The notes beneath the pieces are model-generated. The model was not told the DNA's origin. It did not search any database and saw only the letters and a list, made by a program, of their open reading frames with translations. Of a stretch of DNA of 64,000 nucleotides, positions 59,308 to 64,000 are shown one piece after another. The position numbers and the translations under genes were made by a program. Source of the stretch: Streptomyces odontomachi (GTDB taxonomy: Bacteria; Actinomycetota; Actinomycetes; Streptomycetales; Streptomycetaceae); the NCBI RefSeq assembly GCF_024435355.1, contig NZ_JAMJWG010000002.1, positions 434,001 to 498,000 of the forward strand, given 5' to 3'. Numbering within the stretch: the first letter of the stretch is position 1; the number at the start of each line of letters is the position of its first letter.

Positions 59308-59782
59308 GCTTGCGCTTGGCGTCCTGGTCAGCGATCGCGTGCGTGTCGACGCCCTCCAGTACCGCGGTCAGGAAGCGCCGCACCGTCTCCAACTCGCCCG
59401 TCCCGAACCCTTCAGCGGCGGCCACCACCCCGCCGATCACCGGCCCGAAGAACGTCCACCCGAGTTCCGTGGCCTTCTCCTCCACCTCCAGAAGGACGCG
59501 TCGCCGGTCAGCCGTGTCCCTGCTGCGCCGGACCAGTCCGAGCCGCTCCAGCCGGTCCACCAGGGCGGTGGTCCCGGCGGAGTTCAGGCGCAGCTGCTCG
59601 CTGAGCCACCCGGGCGTGGCACGCGTATCGGACCGTGCCGCGTCCAACAAGTGGATCAGCGCGCGCACATCGGTGGGATGCAGCCCGTGGCGCGCGCCGA
59701 ATTCCGCGCCGAGCAGGTCGAACTCCACGGTGACGGCACGCAGCAGATGAACCAGCCGCATCACCGCGCCCTGGTCGTCCAT
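59285..59782 (-). CDS. MarR-family transcriptional regulator
   Basis: Small winged-helix repressor, 165 residues. The DNA-binding part reads PGWLSEQLRLNSAGTTALVDRLERLGLVRRSRDTADRRRVLLEV, the classic MarR helix and wing, shown here in its full run of shorter blocks: SEQLRLNS, DRLERLGLV and DTADRRRV. It is divergent from the alpha/beta-hydrolase gene, and inverted repeats with the TCTCGCTGA core lie between the two starts, so it most likely represses that gene and itself. Its 3' end overlaps the convergent regulator gene. Confidence 0.88.
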   Translation of the reverse strand: MDDQGAVMRLVHLLRAVTVEFDLLGAEFGARHGLHPTDVRALIHLLDAARSDTRATPGWLSEQLRLNSAGTTALVDRLERLGLVRRSRDTADRRRVLLEVEEKATELGWTFFGPVIGGVVAAAEGFGTGELETVRRFLTAVLEGVDTHAIADQDAKRKLKGGAGR

Positions 59783-59837
59783 GCGCCCTCCCTCGTCCCC
59801 GTCGCCCCTGCGCGCTCCCTGCGGATCCCGACATAAT

Positions 59838-59868
59838 ATCTCGCTGAACGAGATTACCGCTCAGCGAG
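59838..59868. promoter_or_regulatory. Predicted MarR operator
   Basis: ATCTCG/CGAGAT (59838-59843 and 59849-59854) and CTCGCTGA/TCAGCGAG (59840-59847 and 59861-59868) are overlapping perfect inverted repeats in the divergent gap. The region also holds ATAATAT-type A+T-rich bases that may be the -10. Confidence 0.6.
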
Positions 59869-59878
59869 AGGAATGCCG

Positions 59879-60707
59879 GTGCTCCTGCCCTCCGCCTTCG
59901 ACCTTGCCTACGACGAGCTCCGCGCCCGTTGGCCCGACTCCACCGAGGAGCGTGACGTCGCCACACCGTACGGGCGCACCCGGGTCCATGTGTACGGTCC
60001 GGCGCACGGCAGCCCGCTGGTGCTGCTGCCCGGCGGTTCCGCCACGGGCCTGGTCTGGTTCGCCAACGCACCGGTTTTGGGCAGGCGCTACCGGGTTCAT
60101 GCGGTTGACCTGATGGGCGACGCCGGCCGCACCGAACGCCGGGGCACCCCGTTGAAGCGCGCCGACGACCTCATGTCCTGGCTGGATGCCCTCCTGGACG
60201 GGTTGGGGCTCGCCCGCACACACCTGTGCGGCCATTCGTACGGCGCCTGGCTGGCCGTCGGATACGCGCTCCACGCACCGCGGCGGGTCGACCGCCTCGC
60301 CCTCATCGACCCCACGCAGGTCTTCGCCGGGTTCCGCCCCGGCTACCTGCTGCGCGCTGCCCACCCTGGTCCGCCCCGGCGAGGCCCGCGCCCGTGCCTT
60401 CCTGGCCTGGGAGACGGCGGACATCCACCCGGACGAGGCCTGGCAACGCCTCTACGCGCTGGCCGGCACCGTTCCCGGCCGCAAGATCATTGCCGGTGGC
60501 CGTCCCCGGACCGCGGACCTTGAGATGCCGGTGCTGGTGCTGCTCGCGGAGCACAGCCGCGCCCACCACACCGTCAGGGTCGCCGACCGGGCCCGCCGGA
60601 CCCTCCCGCAGGGCGAGGTGGCCGTGCTGCCCGGAGCCACCCACCACTCCCTGCCGCTGACCGCGCCGGAGCAGCTGAACGGCAGGTTGATGGATTTCCT
60701 GGGATGA
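59879..60707 (+). pseudogene. Alpha/beta-hydrolase with a frameshift
   Basis: Alpha/beta-hydrolase split over two frames. From GTG 59879 (AGAGGA upstream) or ATG 59873 the first frame gives ERDVATPYGRTRVHVYG, VLLPGGSATGLVWF, the nucleophile elbow GHSYGAW and ALIDPTQVFAGFRPGYLLRA. Near 60353-60362 the frame is lost; the other frame continues LPTLVRPGEARARAFLAWE to the C-terminal histidine region GATHHSLPL and the stop at 60707. The join needs two extra bases in the run GCGCGCTG, where the sequence has CGCGCTG. It may be a true pseudogene or a sequencing error in a GC repeat. Confidence 0.75.
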
Positions 60708-60778
60708 CGGGCCCGGTGTCACGGCTGTCGCACGGAGGTGGTCCGGCGCGCGTGACGGCCGCCCTCGGGCTCGCCGGT

Positions 60779-63700
60779 TCAACCTGACGCCGATGCCGAG
60801 AGGTACCGCTGTCGTTCCGTTGGAGTGAGGTCCCGGCCCACTGCCCGACGGATGCCGTCGAGTACGGCGGTCGGGTCGGGAAGGACGATGTGCCAGGTCA
60901 GGACGGAGTGGTCGACGCGTTGTTCGGCGGTCAGCGTGCGGCAGTCCGGGCTGAACGCCAGGGCTGCCACCGCATCTCCGGCGGTCAGGGTGCGTCGCTC
61001 ACTCCCGGTGGAGGTGTCCCACAGCACGATGTCACCGTTGCTCGCCGCAGTGGCGAGAGTGCGGCTGTCGGGGCTGAACGTCATGGTGGTCGCCGTGGTA
61101 CTGAGCTCTTCCTTCAACTGACCACCGTCGGCGTCCCACAGCCGTACGGTGTTCTTGTTGCTGGTGGCAAGCGTGCGGCCGTCCGGACTGAAGGCGACGA
61201 GGGAAGCTGATCCGGGTACAGGTTCGTCCTGCATGGTGAGCTCCCTTTCGATGCTTCCCGTGTGGGTGTTCCACACCCGCGTGGTCCCGCCCTTGGCTAT
61301 CGCAAGGAGACGGCCGTCGGGGCTGATGGCAATCGATGAGGCAAGCTGGGCCGAACTGGCAAGGTTGGCCTCGCGGGCTCCGGTCCGCATGTTCCAGACG
61401 GTGGTTCTGCCGTCGAGGTTGACCTGGGCGAACGTGTGGCCACCGGGACTGAATGCCGTGGCCAGCGCCCCGTCTGTGGGCAGTGACCGTTTCGATTTCC
61501 TCGACGTGGTGTCGTACAGGACCTTGTGCGTGCGTGGCCAGCCTTGTTCCAGGAGGGTGTGGCTGTCGGGCGCGAAGGCGAGGAGCGCTCGGTACGGGCC
61601 GGTGGACAGGATCCTTCTTCGGTTGGTGACCAGGTCCCACAGCTGTACCGTGCTGGTGACCGAACGCGGCGTGATGGCGTCGTGCGCGATGGCGAGCAGG
61701 CGGCCGTCAGGGCTGAGCGCAGTGCTGTCGACCCGCCCACCGGACAGCGGGAACGACTTGCGTGCGGATGGTGCGAGGTCCCAGATGCGCACGGTCGCAT
61801 CCTGGTGGGAGACCGTCGCGAGAGTGTGGCCGTCCGGGCTGAAGGCCATGGAGGTCACGGCGCCCAGGTGGCCGATGAGACCGGCCTGCATGGTGGAGGT
61901 GACGGTATTCCACACCCGGACGGTGTGGCCACTGTCCGCAGCCGCCAGACTCCGACCGTCGCGGCTCAGGGACACGTCCGTCACGTCAGCACCCTGAGAG
62001 GTCAGGGTGGTACGTCGGTGTCCGGCGGCCACGTCCCACACTTCCACGCTGCCGCTCGGGGTTGCCACGGCCAAGGTCCGGCCGTCGGCACTGATTGCGG
62101 AGGGCTGGTCTGCGTCGAAGCCCGCCACCGTGAACGTGTGAGTGGGGCGTCGTCCCTCGTCGAGACTCCAGGTGCGGACGGTACCGGCGCGGTCGATGGC
62201 GACCAGACGGTGACCGTCGGGACTCACCGGAGGATGCCCCTGAAACGTAGAGTACTCGGAAAGAGTCGACAGGTGGCGCCCCGTGACCATGTCCCACGTT
62301 CCCCCGTCGTAGTCCACGACGAGCGTGCGGTTTCGGGCAGCCGATACCAAAGCCGCCACGGGGAACTCGGCAACGAACGTGGTACGCACCGCACCGGTCT
62401 TCGTGTTGCCCACCGAGGCTTGGCGTCTGTCATCGCTCGGACCTCCGTCAACAGTGAGGATCCTCTTGCCGTTCCGGCTGAAGAAGGCAGAACGCACTGC
62501 CGCCAGGCCGGGAAATTCGACGCGTCTACGGCCGGTGGCAACCTCCAGCAGCTGTAAGCGGGAAGCGCTGGAATATCCGTAGGCGGCGACCGTGCGCCCG
62601 TCCGGACTGAAGACGACGGAGTCGGCGATGTGGCGGCCGTGCAGTCTGATGGTCCGTTGGAGCGGGCTGGCGCCGATGGCGTAGACGGCAGCGGTGGCTT
62701 CCTTGGTGGGCGAGGTTTCGTAGGCCTGTACAGCCAGCAAGGCCGCCAGGTCGAAGTTCTTGGTGCGCAGGGCGCTGGACTGCGCGGCGAGATGGCCGGC
62801 GAGGATCGTGCGCCGCTGGGCAAGGAGGTCCTGGCGCTGGCTGAACGTGAGTCCGGCCGCAGCCAGGGTCATGACCAGGAGTACCGACAGCGCGGTGACA
62901 AGGGAGCGCAGCCGGCGCGTGGTGCGGGCGGCTGCCTGCTGCTCACGGTCGCGTTGGGCCGTGCTCCTGACGAGGAATTCACGTTCGAGCACGGTGAGGT
63001 GATGATGCTCATCAGGGCCGAAGGCCTCCTCGGCCGAGTCGAGTCGGCTCCCCCGGTACAGGGCCTCATCCTCACGGCCCAGTTCCTCCCACGCCGCGGC
63101 CGCCTCCGTCAGCCGCCGATGGACGCGCAGGCGCTCACGGTCCTCCTCGATCCACGCGTACAACCGGGGCCAGGCCGTGATCAGTGCCGTGTGCGCAAGC
63201 TCGACGACCCCGTCGTTCAGGGTGACCAACCGGGCTCTTACGAGACGTTCCAGAAGGTCGCGCTCGGGACCAGGGGTGTCTGCGTGGAGTTCGGTGCGAT
63301 CTGCGGGGCGCCCGGTGTCGGGGACACCGTCGCCCGGGATGATCAGGCGAAGCAGGAGGCGACGGGCGATCGCCGTCTGGTCCGCGGAGAACTGGGCAAA
63401 GAGGTCTTCGGCGGTCTGGGCGATCGAGCCGTTCAGACCGCCGGCGGCCTCGTAGCCGGCCGTAGTCAGTGTCTTGCCCCGGCGGCGGCGCCAGGTCTCC
63501 AGCAACACGTGGGACAGCAGCGGCAGCCCGCCGGGGGCGTCGGCGACCTCCTCGACGAGGCGGGAGGTCAGCGCCCGCTCCACCGTCAGCCCGTCGGCCG
63601 TGGCCGGCCTGACGATCGCCTCGCGCAGCTCCGCCGTGCTCATCGGCCCGACCAGCAGATGCGCATCGCGCAGCGCCTCGGCCAGCTCCCGATGTCCGGC

Positions 63701-64000
63701 ACAGTGGCCGTAGAAGTCGGCACGGACGGTGAGGAGCACCCGTGATCGGCTACCGGGCCCGCGGGCGGTCAGCAGCAGGTCGATGAAGCGGGCGCGTTCG
63801 GCCGGGTCGTGGCAGAGGGTGAAGGTCTCTTCGAACTGGTCGACGATCAGCAGCGTGTCCAGCGCACCGCCCGAGGGGGTGCCGGTGCGCGCGAGGAGAT
63901 CGGCATGCGTGTGGGCCGGGCGACTCCCCGGGGTCAGGATCCGGATCGCGGCCAGCCGCAGGCCCGGCTCCTGAGGGTGTTGCAGGGCAGGGACGAGACC
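60779..64000 (-). CDS. STAND NTPase with WD40-like repeats (N-terminus beyond window)
   Basis: Large signalling NTPase of the nSTAND1/WD40 type, at least 1073 residues; the frame is open to the right edge, so the start and Walker A are missing. Walker B is LLIVDQFEETFTLC near the visible N-terminus, followed by LLTVRADFYGH and the GLPLLSHVLLETW sensor region. A membrane-like helix (LVTALSVLLVMTLAAAGLTFS) separates it from the repeat part. At least 13 blades follow, such as AFSPDGHTLATVS and VRIWD, AISPDGRLLAIAK and TRVWN, TFSPDSRTLATAA and IVLWD. Such proteins often sense invaders or stress and are linked to protease effectors. Confidence 0.88.
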   Translation of the reverse strand, partial: GLVPALQHPQEPGLRLAAIRILTPGSRPAHTHADLLARTGTPSGGALDTLLIVDQFEETFTLCHDPAERARFIDLLLTARGPGSRSRVLLTVRADFYGHCAGHRELAEALRDAHLLVGPMSTAELREAIVRPATADGLTVERALTSRLVEEVADAPGGLPLLSHVLLETWRRRRGKTLTTAGYEAAGGLNGSIAQTAEDLFAQFSADQTAIARRLLLRLIIPGDGVPDTGRPADRTELHADTPGPERDLLERLVRARLVTLNDGVVELAHTALITAWPRLYAWIEEDRERLRVHRRLTEAAAAWEELGREDEALYRGSRLDSAEEAFGPDEHHHLTVLEREFLVRSTAQRDREQQAAARTTRRLRSLVTALSVLLVMTLAAAGLTFSQRQDLLAQRRTILAGHLAAQSSALRTKNFDLAALLAVQAYETSPTKEATAAVYAIGASPLQRTIRLHGRHIADSVVFSPDGRTVAAYGYSSASRLQLLEVATGRRRVEFPGLAAVRSAFFSRNGKRILTVDGGPSDDRRQASVGNTKTGAVRTTFVAEFPVAALVSAARNRTLVVDYDGGTWDMVTGRHLSTLSEYSTFQGHPPVSPDGHRLVAIDRAGTVRTWSLDEGRRPTHTFTVAGFDADQPSAISADGRTLAVATPSGSVEVWDVAAGHRRTTLTSQGADVTDVSLSRDGRSLAAADSGHTVRVWNTVTSTMQAGLIGHLGAVTSMAFSPDGHTLATVSHQDATVRIWDLAPSARKSFPLSGGRVDSTALSPDGRLLAIAHDAITPRSVTSTVQLWDLVTNRRRILSTGPYRALLAFAPDSHTLLEQGWPRTHKVLYDTTSRKSKRSLPTDGALATAFSPGGHTFAQVNLDGRTTVWNMRTGAREANLASSAQLASSIAISPDGRLLAIAKGGTTRVWNTHTGSIERELTMQDEPVPGSASLVAFSPDGRTLATSNKNTVRLWDADGGQLKEELSTTATTMTFSPDSRTLATAASNGDIVLWDTSTGSERRTLTAGDAVAALAFSPDCRTLTAEQRVDHSVLTWHIVLPDPTAVLDGIRRAVGRDLTPTERQRYLSASASG

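Overview
The window is about 70% G+C, with dense GTG/TTG starts, four-base ATGA/GTGA gene overlaps, many two-component and GntR/LacI/ROK/PucR/MarR regulators, and secreted Tat- or Sec-dependent carbohydrate enzymes. This points to an actinobacterium, most likely Streptomyces or a close relative. It reads as accessory catabolic chromosome: I see no rRNA, tRNA, CRISPR array or housekeeping block. Genus assignment is inference from style, not from a marker gene.

Layout. 1-3.2 kb: the end of a sulfonate/nitrate-type ABC importer gene, divergent from a DcuS/CitA-type two-component pair. 3.2-13.9 kb: an eight-gene minus-strand operon (sodium-solute symporter, AGE-family epimerase, NagB-like isomerase, SIS protein, NagA-like deacetylase, a cytoplasmic ceramidase-family protein, mannitol-dehydrogenase-family oxidoreductase, LarA nickel-pincer racemase), divergent from a LacI regulator with a palindromic operator between them. 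14-18.2 kb: PucR regulator, NCS1 permease and D-amino-acid oxidase. 18.2-19.6 kb: a TnpB-only IS200/IS605-type element placed at the oxidase stop codon. 19.6-24.8 kb: a BcrA-like ABC exporter divergent from its two-component system. 25-30.4 kb: a ChvE/MmsA/MmsB monosaccharide importer divergent from a ROK repressor. 30.5-34.5 kb: secreted GH2 enzyme, a short secreted peptide and a CE12-type esterase behind a promoter with a CebR-like operator.

34.8-37.3 kb holds the most unusual locus: a small EACC1-like protein overlapping a caspase-like protease that is fused to an M16-family domain whose HxxEH zinc motif has decayed to HLFCK. This looks like a two-gene biological-conflict or programmed-death module. 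An unrelated STAND NTPase with at least thirteen WD40-like repeats is cut by the right edge (60.8-64 kb).

37.4-60.7 kb is a large catabolic island. Six 18-bp palindromes of the form TTACGGTCTGGACCGTAA lie in promoters from 38.8 to 55.6 kb. They tie together a SIS protein and kinase, two six-cysteine secreted paralogs with a secreted beta-propeller, an F420-type oxidoreductase, a DapA-like lyase, two amidohydrolase-family proteins (one degenerate), a DegT aminotransferase, an enolase-superfamily enzyme and a sugar ABC importer. The GntR/UTRA regulator at 55.7 kb sits beside the last site and is the best candidate regulator. Two paralogous regulators of unusual build (PrpR_N-like sensor, GGDEF-like middle, winged helix) and a second cytoplasmic ceramidase-like protein are also here. 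I read the island as one undescribed pathway for an amino- or N-acyl-sugar-like compound; the substrate is not determined. A MarR gene and a frameshifted alpha/beta-hydrolase close the island.
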